Source: Rhodobacteraceae bacterium HLUCCA09
GTDB taxonomy: Bacteria > Pseudomonadota > Alphaproteobacteria > Rhodobacterales > Rhodobacteraceae
Direction of reading: 5' to 3'
Length of the DNA stretch: 39,569 nt
Assembly (NCBI GenBank): GCA_001314685.1
Contig: LJNT01000132.1
Span: 1 to 39,569, forward strand
This document shows positions 15,899 through 25,389 of the stretch, piece after piece. The number at the start of each line of letters is the position of its first letter. Positions within the stretch are counted from its first letter, which is position 1. A model generated the notes under the pieces. The model saw only the letters and a list, made by a program, of their open reading frames with translations. It made no database searches and was not told where the DNA came from. The translations under genes were made by a program, and so were the position numbers.

Positions 15899-17526
15899 CA
15901 CTCGGCCTCCTCACCGGGCGCGGCGCCGCTTTCGGCAGGCGCGCCGCCGCCGCCCTCTGCGCCATGATCGCCCTCGCCGTGATCTTGGGCGCCACCGCCG
16001 CGACGGAGGGCCTCGGGGGCGGGTTCGGCCGGGTCGAGCACCGCCCGGATATAGGTCGGCCGGTCGATGAGCTGCGCCGCCGTCCGGTCCATCGCCTCGG
16101 CCACGGGGCCGGACGCGAGTGTCATCAGCGCCAAGGCGGCCACTGGCAGCCCTGCAGCCGTGGCCGCGAGCCCGCCCGGCAGGGCGAGGTCGCCGCCGGC
16201 GTCGAGCGGATCGCCATCCGGCACGGGCGCCCTCTTCCAGAAGAGCGCCGAGCCGAGGCGGGTGAAGCCCACGATGAGCAACAGCGAGGTGACGAGGATC
16301 ACCCCCCAGATCACCGGCGCCCCCTCTGCCGGGGCCGCCGCCTGCAGCACGAAGACCTTGCCGAGAAACCCCGTGAGCGGCGGCATGCCGGCGATGGCGA
16401 TGGCGGCAACGAAGTAGAAGGCCACCGTGATCCCGTGCGGACGCATCCCCCCCTCCTGCCCCCGCCGCACGAGATCGGCCACGAGGAACAGCGCGGCGCC
16501 CGCGAAGGTGGAGTGCACCATGTAGTAGAGTGCCGCCGTCAGACCCGCCGGCGTGAACAACGCGATGGCGGTCAGCAGCGTGCCCATCGAGGCGAGCACC
16601 GAAAAGGCGATCGCGCGCTCGAGCCGCGCGGAGCCGAGCACCCCCACCGCACCCACGACCAGCGTCACCAGAGCCGCCGGCAGCAGCATGGCGGAGACGA
16701 GCGCCGACAGCTCCGGCGTGCCAGCGCCGAAGATCAGCGTGTAGACGCGGATGATCGCGTAGGCGCCGACCTTGGTCATGATGGCGAAGAGCGCCGCCAC
16801 GGGCGCGGGCGCGGCCGAATAGGTCGCCGGCAGCCAGAACTGCACCGGGAAGGCCGCGGCCTTGACCGCGAAGACGAGGAGCAGCAGCACCGCGCCGACC
16901 GCAAGGAGCGCGGTTTCCTCGGGCGCCACCTGAGACGCCTTCACCGCCATGTCGGCCATGTTGAGCGTTCCGAGCACCGCGTAGAGCGTGCCGAGCGCGA
17001 AGAGGAAGAGGGTGCTGCCGGCAAGGTTCATCACCACGTATTGCAGGCCCGCCCGCAGCCGGAACGCCCCGCCCGAATGGATCACCAGCCCGTAGGAGGC
17101 GATGAGCAGCACCTCGAAGAAGACGAACAGGTTGAAGGCGTCGCCGGTCAGGAACGCGCCGTTCACCCCCATCATCTGGAAGGCGAACAGCGCATGGAAA
17201 TGCCAGCCCCGCCTGTCCCAGCCCGATCCGATGGCATAGAGCGTCACCATCACGCCCAGGGCCGCCGAGAGCATGAGCATCGTCGCCGACAGGCGGTCGA
17301 GCACCAGCACGATGCCGAACGGCGCGGGCCAGGCGCCGAGCTCGTAGATGGCGATCTCGCCGGTCGAGAAGGCTTGTGTGGCGAGCGCTACCGCCAGCGC
17401 CAGCAGCGCGACCTGCCCGGCAAGGCCGAAAGTGCGCTGCAGCACGCGGTCGTGGCGCATCGCCATCGCCATGATCGGCGCGAGCAGCGCCGGCAGCACA
17501 ACGGGCAGGACGATCAGGTGGCTCAT
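15898..17526 (-). CDS. mrpD: Mrp antiporter subunit D
   Basis: Large membrane subunit related to complex I proton-channel subunits NuoM/NuoN. The 542 residues are mostly transmembrane helices. NLFVFFEVLLIASYGLVIH holds the conserved channel Glu. FAVKAAAFPVQFWLPATYSA has the Lys and Trp-Leu-Pro signature, and MVHSTFAGAALFLVADLV resembles the second Lys/His helix. The C-terminal 50 residues are a charged, low-complexity tail (GGGAQDHGEGDHGAEGGGG) longer than usual. ATG overlaps the mrpC stop as ATGA. Confidence 0.93.
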   Translation of the reverse strand: MSHLIVLPVVLPALLAPIMAMAMRHDRVLQRTFGLAGQVALLALAVALATQAFSTGEIAIYELGAWPAPFGIVLVLDRLSATMLMLSAALGVMVTLYAIGSGWDRRGWHFHALFAFQMMGVNGAFLTGDAFNLFVFFEVLLIASYGLVIHSGGAFRLRAGLQYVVMNLAGSTLFLFALGTLYAVLGTLNMADMAVKASQVAPEETALLAVGAVLLLLVFAVKAAAFPVQFWLPATYSAAPAPVAALFAIMTKVGAYAIIRVYTLIFGAGTPELSALVSAMLLPAALVTLVVGAVGVLGSARLERAIAFSVLASMGTLLTAIALFTPAGLTAALYYMVHSTFAGAALFLVADLVRRGQEGGMRPHGITVAFYFVAAIAIAGMPPLTGFLGKVFVLQAAAPAEGAPVIWGVILVTSLLLIVGFTRLGSALFWKRAPVPDGDPLDAGGDLALPGGLAATAAGLPVAALALMTLASGPVAEAMDRTAAQLIDRPTYIRAVLDPAEPAPEALRRGGGAQDHGEGDHGAEGGGGAPAESGAAPGEEAE

Positions 17527-17972
17527 CGCCCGCCCTCCGGCGCCGGGTCAGGCGCGTCCGGGTCGCGCACGCCCTCCCGCCTCGGCGCCGGCTCGTAATC
17601 GGCCGGGGTTCTCATGTCTGCCGGCTCTTCTGCGTCCCCTGGCCCGGGCGTATCGTCGATGTCGAAGCGGTCGCTGCCGCTCTCGAGATAGGCGCCGAGG
17701 GCGATCATCACGGTGATCGCGGTCATGCCGAGCGAGATGACGATGGCCGTCAGCACCAGCGCCTGCGGCAGCGGGTCGCTATAGCCCGCCTGATCGGGGT
17801 TCAGGATCGGGGGCAGGTCGAGCGCAAGGCGCCCCGAGGCGAACAGGAACAGGTTGACCGCGTAGGAGAGCATCGTGGTGCCCACGACCACGGGAAAGCT
17901 GCGCACGCGCAGGATCAGGTAGATCCCTGCGCCCGTCAGCACACCGATGGCGGAGGCCACGAGCGCCTCCAT
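17523..17972 (-). CDS. mrpC: Mrp antiporter subunit C
   Basis: NuoK-like small subunit of 149 residues. The helices are ALVASAIGVLTGAGIYLIL, TMLSYAVNLFLFASGRL and DPLPQALVLTAIVISLGMTA, followed by VMIALGAY. A soluble, proline- and acid-rich C-terminal tail of about 45 residues extends beyond the typical length. ATG at 17972 overlaps the mrpAB stop as TGATG. Confidence 0.93.
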   Translation of the reverse strand: MEALVASAIGVLTGAGIYLILRVRSFPVVVGTTMLSYAVNLFLFASGRLALDLPPILNPDQAGYSDPLPQALVLTAIVISLGMTAITVMIALGAYLESGSDRFDIDDTPGPGDAEEPADMRTPADYEPAPRREGVRDPDAPDPAPEGGR

Positions 17973-20854
17973 CAGTCGCGCCGCCCCGTGGGCGCCTCGA
18001 GCGAGGGGTCGTAGTCCATCGCGTCGGGATCGACCCGCTCGCCGGTGCGCCGCGCGATCCGGCTCAGCGAGTAGAGCGCGAGCATGACAGCGCCGACGAC
18101 CGTGAGGAACACGCCGAGGTCGAAGGCGATGGCCGAAGCCAGCTCGAACTCCTCGATCGGGGGGAAGTGGAAGTAGCCGTACCACGAGGTGAGGAAGGGG
18201 TAGCCCGCGAACCACGCGCCGATGCCGGTCAGCCCCGCGATCAGCACGCCCATGCCGATGAAGGTGTGGTAGGGGATGCGCACCCGCTCCTGCGCCCAGG
18301 CGAATCCACTGGCCATGTACTGCATCAGCAGCGCGATGGCGACGACGAGGCCGGCGATGAAGCCGCCGCCCGGCTCGTTGTGGCCGCGCAGGAAGATGTA
18401 GCCCCCCACCGTCAGCGAGATCGGCATCATCAGGCGCGTCGCCACGACCATCATCATCGGGTGCCGGTCGGCCGCCTTGGGCGCCGCGGGCCGCCAGTTG
18501 GCCAGCCGGACAGAGGCGCGCCCGTCGAGCAGCGCCTCGACAAGCGCGAAGATCGCCAGCGCCGCGATGCCGAGCACGATGATCTCGCCGAACGTGTCGA
18601 AGCCGCGGAAATCGACGAGGATCACGTTGACGACGTTCGTGCCGCCGCCGCCGGGCTTGGAATTGTCGAGGTAGTAGCCCGAGATCGTCTCGAAGTCGCG
18701 GGTCATCAGCATCCACGACAGCACCCCCACGCCGAGGCCCACGGCCGAGGCGATGGCGCCATCGCGCAGCCGGCGCGGCACCGGGTCGGGGGCGGGGTCG
18801 CTCTGGGGCAGGAAGTTGAGCGCGAGCAGCAGCAGGATGATCGAGACCACCTCGACCGAGACCTGAGTCATGGCGAGGTCGGGCGCCGAGAGGTGGACGA
18901 AGGCGAGCGACACGATCAGCCCGACGATGCCCAGCAACACCAGCACCAGCAGCCGCTGGCGGTAGAGCACGAGCATCGAGAGCGTCGCCGCGACCAAGAG
19001 CGACCAGCCCACCGCGTCGACCGTGGTGACGGGCACGGGCGGGCGGCTCCCCGGGCCGTACTCGCCGATCGTGAATGCAACCGCTCCGGCCGCGAGCGTG
19101 GCAATGGCGAAGATGGCGAGGTAGCGGGTGATCGCGCCGTCATGCGCCCTGTCCGTCGCCGCGCGCGCGGCGGCCGCCGCCGTCTCCATCCCCCGGTCGA
19201 AGGCGTCCTTGGCGTAGAACGGCCCGCGCGCGGCCCAGCCCCGCGCCAGCGGCGCGTGGAAGATCAAGAGGGTCAGCCCGCCCAGCGCGGCAATGCCCGA
19301 CATCATCAGCGCGGGCGTCACCCCGTGCCAGAGCTTGAGCGTGTGGTACTCGAAGGCGCCGTTCGTCGTCGCGTCGGCCGCCGCGGTCTGGAGCGCGCCG
19401 AGCGTGGCGTTCGAGAACAGGCCGGTCACGATCACGGCGACCGCCAGCAGGAGCGGCGCGGCATACATGCCGAAGGGCGGGTCGTGCGGCGTGTGGGGGT
19501 AGTCGTCGCGCACCGGCCCGAGAAAGACATGCGCGATGAAGCGCAGCGAATATGCGAACGAGAGCAGCGCGCCGACCGTCGCCGCGACTGGCAGCGCGAG
19601 ATCCGATCCCGCCCAGGCGAAATGCGTGGTCTCCTCGAGCATCAGCTCCTTCGAGATGAAGCCGTTGAACGGAATCATCCCCGCCATCGACAGCGCCGTG
19701 ACGATGGCGATGGCCGCGGTGATGGGCATCAGCGACAGAAGGCCCCCGAGCCGCTTGATGTCGCGGGTATGCGCCTCGTGGTCGACGATGCCCGCGGTCA
19801 TGAACAGCGCCGCCTTGAACGTGACGTGCATCAGGATGTGCAGGATCGCCACGCCGGCAGCATCGGCCGTGCCGAAGCCGAGCAGCATCGTGATGAGCCC
19901 GAGATGCGAGACGGTGGAAAAGGCGAGCAGCGCCTTGAGATCGTCCTTGAACAGCGCGATGGCGGCCCCGATCACCATCGTCACAAGGCCCGTCGTGGCC
20001 ACGAGGTAGAACCAGATCTCGGTGCCCGCGAGCACCGGCCAGAGCCGCGCCATCAGGAAGATGCCCGCCTTCACCATCGTCGCCGAGTGCAGGTAGGCCG
20101 ACACGGGCGTGGGCGCGGCCATCGCGTGCGGCAGCCAGAAGTGGAAGGGGAACTGCGCCGACTTGGTGAAGCATCCCACGAGGATCAGCAGCAGCGCCGG
20201 CGCGTAGAGCGGCGACTCCCTCACCTGATCCCCCCGCGCCAGGATCTCGGTCAGTTCGGTGCTGCCGGCGGCCTGCGCGAGCAGGAGCATACCCCCGATC
20301 AGCGCCAGACCGCCCATGCCGGTGACGGTGAGAGCCATGCGCGCGCCCTGCCGCCCCTCGGGCAGGTGCCGCCAGTAGCCGATCAGCAGGAACGACGTGA
20401 GCGACGTGAGCTCCCAGAACACGAGCAGCAGCAGCACGTTCTCCGACAGCACGATGCCCAGCATCGCGCCCTGGAACAGCATCAGATAGGTGTAGAACTG
20501 CCCCACCTGGTCTGCGCGCGAGAGATACCAGCGCGCGTAGAGCTGGATGAGCAGGCCGATGCCGAGGATCATGATCCCGAACATCAGGCCCAGCCCGTCG
20601 AGCCTGAGCGCCGCCTCGAGCCCGATCTGCGGCATCCAGCCGATCCGCGCCTCGATCATCGTGCCGCCCATGACCGCCGGCGCCCGCGTGAGCAGCAGGA
20701 TGAGCGCCGCGAGCGTCGCCGCGCCGGCCGAGGCGGCGCAGGCGGTGCGGCCGGCACGGATCATCAGCCCCGGGAACAGCGCGCCGATGAAGGGCAGCGC
20801 CGCGATCAGGGCGAGGGTCGGGTCGGTCTGCGACAAGGGCTGTGCAATCCCCAT
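17972..20854 (-). CDS. mrpA: Mrp antiporter fused subunit A/B
   Basis: Main channel subunit of the Mrp antiporter, 960 residues, with the MnhB-type domain fused at the C-terminus as in rhizobial PhaAB. The NuoL-like part carries LLLVFWELTSLTSFLLIGYW (channel Glu), FTKSAQFPFHFWLPHAMAAP and HILMHVTFKAALFMTAGIVD. The second part has HLSAPDLAMTQVSVEVVSII and the MrpB landmark GHNEPGGGFIAGLVVAIALL. The complex exchanges Na+ (in some species K+) for H+ and supports pH and salt homeostasis. It is the first gene of the operon. The divergent gene starts 248 bases away; no specific operator was recognised in that gap. Confidence 0.94.
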   Translation of the reverse strand: MGIAQPLSQTDPTLALIAALPFIGALFPGLMIRAGRTACAASAGAATLAALILLLTRAPAVMGGTMIEARIGWMPQIGLEAALRLDGLGLMFGIMILGIGLLIQLYARWYLSRADQVGQFYTYLMLFQGAMLGIVLSENVLLLLVFWELTSLTSFLLIGYWRHLPEGRQGARMALTVTGMGGLALIGGMLLLAQAAGSTELTEILARGDQVRESPLYAPALLLILVGCFTKSAQFPFHFWLPHAMAAPTPVSAYLHSATMVKAGIFLMARLWPVLAGTEIWFYLVATTGLVTMVIGAAIALFKDDLKALLAFSTVSHLGLITMLLGFGTADAAGVAILHILMHVTFKAALFMTAGIVDHEAHTRDIKRLGGLLSLMPITAAIAIVTALSMAGMIPFNGFISKELMLEETTHFAWAGSDLALPVAATVGALLSFAYSLRFIAHVFLGPVRDDYPHTPHDPPFGMYAAPLLLAVAVIVTGLFSNATLGALQTAAADATTNGAFEYHTLKLWHGVTPALMMSGIAALGGLTLLIFHAPLARGWAARGPFYAKDAFDRGMETAAAAARAATDRAHDGAITRYLAIFAIATLAAGAVAFTIGEYGPGSRPPVPVTTVDAVGWSLLVAATLSMLVLYRQRLLVLVLLGIVGLIVSLAFVHLSAPDLAMTQVSVEVVSIILLLLALNFLPQSDPAPDPVPRRLRDGAIASAVGLGVGVLSWMLMTRDFETISGYYLDNSKPGGGGTNVVNVILVDFRGFDTFGEIIVLGIAALAIFALVEALLDGRASVRLANWRPAAPKAADRHPMMMVVATRLMMPISLTVGGYIFLRGHNEPGGGFIAGLVVAIALLMQYMASGFAWAQERVRIPYHTFIGMGVLIAGLTGIGAWFAGYPFLTSWYGYFHFPPIEEFELASAIAFDLGVFLTVVGAVMLALYSLSRIARRTGERVDPDAMDYDPSLEAPTGRRD

Positions 20855-21102
20855 TGTGCCTGGGCCTGGCGGCGGCCCCTGCCCACCCCGTGTCTATGGG
20901 CTGGCAACGGGGAAGCAAAGCGCCCCCGCCGGGAAAAAGTGCGCAGCGCGCCGCCACCTCCTCTGGGGACATGCCGTGCAGCGCGCGAGGCGGCGGACCC
21001 GCCTTAACGGATGATTCGGAGACGGCAACTAGAACGGGGCCGTCCAGTCCGGCCGCGGGGAGTGTCGCGCGGCCGGCCGTCAACGCCGTCTCAGGAGGTG
21101 CC

Positions 21103-21675
21103 ATGAAACCGCTCGCCCTCGCCGCCGCCACCGCCGCGTTTCTCGCCGGTGCAGCGCAGGCCAACGACTACGCCCCGGCCATGCAGGCCTTCCTCGACGC
21201 CCAGGTGCGCTCCTGGGCCCAGGACCCGGTGCTCGTCTCGGCAATCGCCGCGCAGAACGCCCGCACGGGCGGGCTCGCGCAGTCCGAGATCGATGCGCTC
21301 GACCAGGCGTGGCAGTCCGAGGTGGGCAGCGGCGCCACCCCCACGATAGACCCGGTGATGCAGAACGCGGCGGCCGACTTCCTGCGCGCCCGCGTGTCCG
21401 AATCGGGCGGAATGATCACCGAGGTCTTCGCCTTCGACGCGCGCGGCCTCAACGTCGCCGCCTCGGGCGTGACATCCGACTACTGGCAGGGCGACGAGGA
21501 GAAATACTCCGAGACCTATCCCGTCGGCGCCGACGCCGTGCATTTCAGCGAGGTGGAGTTCGACGAGAGCACGCAGACCTTCCAGGGCCAGATCTCGCTG
21601 ACGATCACCGACCCCGCGACGGGCGACGCGATCGGCGCGATGACCGTCGGGGTCAATGCCGAGGCGCTGATGTAA
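21103..21675 (+). CDS. Small exported protein, possible ligand-binding partner of the chemoreceptor
   Basis: A 190-residue protein with a clear signal peptide (MKPLALAAATAAFLAGAAQA, likely cut before NDYAPAM). The mature part begins with helices (MQAFLDAQVRSWAQDPVLVS) and continues as a sheet-rich domain (MITEVFAFDARGLNVAASG, then TSDYWQGDEEKYSETYPV). This order and the segment DYWQGDE are like the distal half of a single Cache/PAS-type sensor domain without membrane anchors. AGGAGGTGCC precedes the ATG. The chemoreceptor gene follows after 108 bases, so the protein may present a ligand to it. That role is inferred from position only. Confidence 0.72.
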   Translation: MKPLALAAATAAFLAGAAQANDYAPAMQAFLDAQVRSWAQDPVLVSAIAAQNARTGGLAQSEIDALDQAWQSEVGSGATPTIDPVMQNAAADFLRARVSESGGMITEVFAFDARGLNVAASGVTSDYWQGDEEKYSETYPVGADAVHFSEVEFDESTQTFQGQISLTITDPATGDAIGAMTVGVNAEALM

Positions 21676-21783
21676 TCCGGCCCCGGCCGGGCATGCCCGG
21701 CCCGCTCTCGGGGCACGCGCATCGCCGTTGATCGCGCGTGCGCGCGCCCCGACCGTTCCGTTCCCGTCCCGAAAGGTGTCGAG

Positions 21784-24384
21784 ATGTCCGCCCCGTCCAC
21801 GCCCCGGCTGCGCCGGTCCGTCTTCCTCGTCAGCGCCGCGGTCGTCGTCGCCTGCATTCTCGCGGTCGGCGCCACGCTCACGGTCATGTCGGGCGCCGCC
21901 AAGCGCGCCTCCGTGATCGAGATGGTCGAGACCCGGGCGCACGAAGTCACGCGCCTCATCGCCACCCAGAGCGGCGGCGCGCTGCAGTTCGACAAGCCGG
22001 AGGCGCTGGCGGATGTGCTCGCCAGTTCCATCGCCGCCTCAGACGGCCAGGCGCTCGCGGGCCTCGGCCACTCTCTCGCGAACGGCCCCGCCGCCGAGAG
22101 CGGCGCAGTGTCGCCCGCCCTGCGCGAGCTGGCCCGAACCGCGGCCGAGGCGGGCGAGGTGGCGTTTTCGGACGACCGGCTGTCGGTCGCCGTCCCCGCG
22201 CTCTTCGGGCAGAATGACTCGGTCGCAGGCGCCGTGGCCATGGAATGGTCGACCGCCGCACCGCTCGCGGCGGCGCGCGGCCAGATGCTGGCGCAGCTCA
22301 CGGCGGCGGGCGCCGTCACCATACTGGCCACGCTCGCCGCGATGCTCTTCCTGCGCCGCCACGTCTCGCGCCCGCTCGTGGCGCTCGCGGGCGCGATGGA
22401 GCGCGTGGCGGGCGGCGACTACGATGGCGACCTGCCGGCTCAGCGGCGGAGAGACGAAATCGGGGCGATCGCCTCGCGCCTCGCCGAATTCCGCGAGGGA
22501 CTGGCCGCCGCCGAGCAACAGAAGCGCGACAACGCCTTCCGCTCTGCCGCGTTCGAGGCGTCGTCGGCGGCGATGATGATGATCGACGAAGACCTGACCA
22601 TCCGCTACGTCAACGCCCAGGTCGGCAAGCTCTTCACCGAGCATGCCGAGGGCTTCGCCCGGATCATCGAGGGGTTCGACCCCGACGACGTCGTCGGACG
22701 GCACATCTCGGCCTTCCACAAGGGCTCGGCCCATATCGAGGCCATCCTCAACGACCCGTCGCGCCTGCCCTTCGAGGAGGATATCGCCCTCGGCAACAAG
22801 CGGATCGCGCTGAAGGTCAGCTCGGTCGCCGACGAGACGGGCGCCCACATCGGTAGCGTCGTCGAGTGGACCGACGTGACCCAGCGCCGCAAGACCTACG
22901 CGCTGAACGACGCGATCGAGAACAACCAGATCAAGGCCGAGTTCGACCCCGATGGCCTGCTGCTGGCGGCCAACGCGCATTTCCGCGCCGCCTACGGCGC
23001 CGAGCCGCCTGTGGGCGAGGGCCGGCTCGACAAGCTCTTCGACCTGCCGGCGAGCGCATTGGACGAGCTGCGCGGCGGCCGGTCCGTTTTCGCCCGGGTC
23101 GGGCTGCACCGCGCCGATGGCAGCGCCGCGATCGTCGACGGCAGCTTTGCGCCGATCATGGATCGCAAGCGCCGGCTCATGGGCGTCTACGCGATGGGCC
23201 AGGACGTGACAGAGGTCGAGCGCGCCCGCGAGGAGGCGACGGCCCAGCGCGAGGCACTCGAGCAGCGCCAGAGCCGCGTTGTCGACAGCCTGTCCGTCGC
23301 ACTTCGCAAGGTCAGCGATGGCGACCTGACCGCCCGTATCGAGACCGCCTTCGCCGCCGATCACGAGGGCCTGCGCGCCGATTTCAACTCGGCGATCGAC
23401 AGCCTGTGCAGCCTCGTGGGCTCGGTCTCCGAGATGGCGGCGAACTTGCGCAAGGAGGCCGCCGAGATATCGTCGTCGGCCGATTCGCTCTCGCAGCGCA
23501 CCGAGCGCACCGCCGCCACGCTGGAAGAGACCGCCGCCGCGCTCGAACAGCTGACCTCCTCCGTCAGTTCCGCCGCCGAGGGTGCCCAGCGCGCCAACGA
23601 CGTGGTGTCGGACGCGCGCGGTCACGCCGTGCAGAGCGGCGAAGTGGTGCGCGAGGCGGTCGCGGCGATGTCGGCCATCGAGGATTCTGCCGGCAAGATC
23701 GCAAAGATCATCGACGTCATCGAGGACATCGCGTTCCAGACCAACCTGCTCGCGCTGAACGCCGGCGTCGAGGCCGCGCGGGCCGGCGAAGCCGGGCGCG
23801 GCTTCGCCGTCGTGGCCTCGGAGGTTCGCGCGCTCGCCCAGCGCTCGTCGGACGCCGCGCGCGAGATCAACGAACTGATCACCTCGAGTGGCACGCAGGT
23901 CCAGCGCGGGGTGGAACTGGTGAACCGGGCTGGCACGGCGCTTGAGCAGATCGTCAGCTCGGTCACCGAGATCTCCGACCTCGTGGCGGGCATCGCGTCG
24001 TCGTCGCGCGAGCAATCGACCGGCGTCTCCGAGATCAATACGGCCGTGAACCAGCTCGACCAGTCCACCCAGCAGAACGCCGCGATGTTCGAGGAGACGA
24101 CCGCCGCGAGCCATGCACTCACCCAGCTTGCCGAAAGCCTCAACGGTACCGTCGCGCGCTTCTCGACCGGGGCCGCGTCTGCCGCGCCGCACGCGCCTCG
24201 ACCCCCGGCGGTTGCGGCCCCGGCAAAGGGCAATGCCCCTGCCACAATGCGCGCTTCTGCAGAGACCGCACCTCCCTCCGGGGTGCGCAGCGGCGGCACG
24301 GCCAGGGCGACGGCCGCATCCACCGCACTCGCCGAGGCTTCACCCGAAGGGCCTGGGCTCGACGACGGCTGGGAGGAATTCTGA
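21784..24384 (+). CDS. Methyl-accepting chemotaxis protein with two PAS domains
   Basis: Inner-membrane chemoreceptor of 866 residues. The first membrane helix (about 13-35) and a second (about 171-191) flank a periplasmic domain of about 135 residues. A HAMP domain follows ([20 protein letters not shown]), then two PAS-like domains ([38 protein letters not shown]), a second HAMP-like segment ([14 protein letters not shown]) and the signalling domain. Its tip is the highly conserved [20 protein letters not shown] with [18 protein letters not shown] after it. The protein ends in an Ala/Pro-rich linker and GWEEF, the kind of terminal pentapeptide that tethers CheR/CheB. No che genes are nearby. 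Confidence 0.94.
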   Translation: MSAPSTPRLRRSVFLVSAAVVVACILAVGATLTVMSGAAKRASVIEMVETRAHEVTRLIATQSGGALQFDKPEALADVLASSIAASDGQALAGLGHSLANGPAAESGAVSPALRELARTAAEAGEVAFSDDRLSVAVPALFGQNDSVAGAVAMEWSTAAPLAAARGQMLAQLTAAGAVTILATLAAMLFLRRHVSRPLVALAGAMERVAGGDYDGDLPAQRRRDEIGAIASRLAEFREGLAAAEQQKRDNAFRSAAFEASSAAMMMIDEDLTIRYVNAQVGKLFTEHAEGFARIIEGFDPDDVVGRHISAFHKGSAHIEAILNDPSRLPFEEDIALGNKRIALKVSSVADETGAHIGSVVEWTDVTQRRKTYALNDAIENNQIKAEFDPDGLLLAANAHFRAAYGAEPPVGEGRLDKLFDLPASALDELRGGRSVFARVGLHRADGSAAIVDGSFAPIMDRKRRLMGVYAMGQDVTEVERAREEATAQREALEQRQSRVVDSLSVALRKVSDGDLTARIETAFAADHEGLRADFNSAIDSLCSLVGSVSEMAANLRKEAAEISSSADSLSQRTERTAATLEETAAALEQLTSSVSSAAEGAQRANDVVSDARGHAVQSGEVVREAVAAMSAIEDSAGKIAKIIDVIEDIAFQTNLLALNAGVEAARAGEAGRGFAVVASEVRALAQRSSDAAREINELITSSGTQVQRGVELVNRAGTALEQIVSSVTEISDLVAGIASSSREQSTGVSEINTAVNQLDQSTQQNAAMFEETTAASHALTQLAESLNGTVARFSTGAASAAPHAPRPPAVAAPAKGNAPATMRASAETAPPSGVRSGGTARATAASTALAEASPEGPGLDDGWEEF

Positions 24385-24539
24385 CGGCGTCCCCTCGGCC
24401 GCGGATGCCGGCCCTCTGAAACTGTCCGCCCACAGCGGGCTCAAGCCGGTCCCGGACAGAGGCGCGGCGCACTGACGATGCGCGCGCCTCCGGCCGGGGT
24501 CACCTGAGCCGGGGGCGAGGACGCGGCAAGCGGCATCGC

Positions 24540-25238
24540 TCAGGTCGGCAGGCGCGGAACCTGCCACCGAGCCTCGAGCGCCTCGATCGCCTGGATCCGG
24601 TCGGCGGTTTTCGGGTGGCTCATCAGCCAGGCCGGCATGGCGCCTCGGCCGCCGCCGGCCAGCGACTCGAGCTTGGCGAAGAGGCTCTTCTGCGGTGCCG
24701 TGCCGATGCCGGCCTTTACCAGAAGCGCCGAGGCGTAGGCATCGGCCTCGTATTCGTCCTGCCGCGAGAGGCGCGCGGCCAGGAGGGAAGCGAGTGCGGC
24801 CGCGACCCAGGCCCCGAGCCCGGGCAGGAAGCGGTTGAGAACGGTGGCGAGCACGACACGGATCGCATTCTGCCCCGAGAAGTCGATCATCCGCCGCCGG
24901 GCATGGCCGAGCGCGACGTGGCCCAGCTCGTGCGCGATCACGCTCGCCAGTTCCTCTGCCGACACATCGCCCGACCTGTAGCGGTCGTAGAAGCCGCGCG
25001 TTATGAAGATCCGACCGTCGGGCGCGGCGAGCCCGTTGACCGGCGCCACCTCGTAGATGTGCACGCGAATACGCTCCAGCCCCAGCGCCTCGGCCATCCG
25101 ATGGGTCAGCCGCCGCAGGCTGGCATCGGCCAGCTCGGTCGAGCGCGCGTCGAGTTCGCGCTTTGTCCGCCAGACGGAGAAGCGGTACATCACCAACCCG
25201 TAGGCGAGCATCATCAAGAGCGGCGTGAGCTTCAGCAT
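24540..25238 (-). CDS. M48-family membrane metalloprotease
   Basis: A 232-residue zinc protease related to HtpX and other M48 peptidases. An N-terminal hydrophobic anchor (TPLLMMLAYGLVMYRF) precedes the peptidase domain. The zinc motif HELGH is at residues 103-107 (ASVIAHELGHVALGHARRR), with the third ligand Glu near 164 in SRQDEYEADAYASALL. SHPKTADRIQAIEAL near the end is the usual M48 substrate-pocket motif. The domain is complete but lacks the longer membrane part of HtpX. It is 151 bases downstream of the diguanylate cyclase gene on the same strand and convergent with the chemoreceptor gene. Confidence 0.9.
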   Translation of the reverse strand: MLKLTPLLMMLAYGLVMYRFSVWRTKRELDARSTELADASLRRLTHRMAEALGLERIRVHIYEVAPVNGLAAPDGRIFITRGFYDRYRSGDVSAEELASVIAHELGHVALGHARRRMIDFSGQNAIRVVLATVLNRFLPGLGAWVAAALASLLAARLSRQDEYEADAYASALLVKAGIGTAPQKSLFAKLESLAGGGRGAMPAWLMSHPKTADRIQAIEALEARWQVPRLPT

Positions 25239-25389
25239 GACCTCGATATGGGCGAGGCGCGCGGCTCGGGCAAGCGACGGTCGTGTGAAGAACGCCAGAT
25301 GTGAACAGCACGGCGTGCGGGCCGGCCTACCGGGCGATCCGATCGCCGGTCACGGGGCCCGCGCGCGGGGGCGGCGGATCGCCGCCGCG

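Noticed and set aside
18167-21007. A 946-codon open frame on the plus strand opposite mrpAB, and a 578-codon one opposite mrpD (15862-17598)
   Set aside because: Both are Arg/Gly/His-rich mirror frames produced by third-position GC in the real minus-strand mrp genes, which match known families along their full length.
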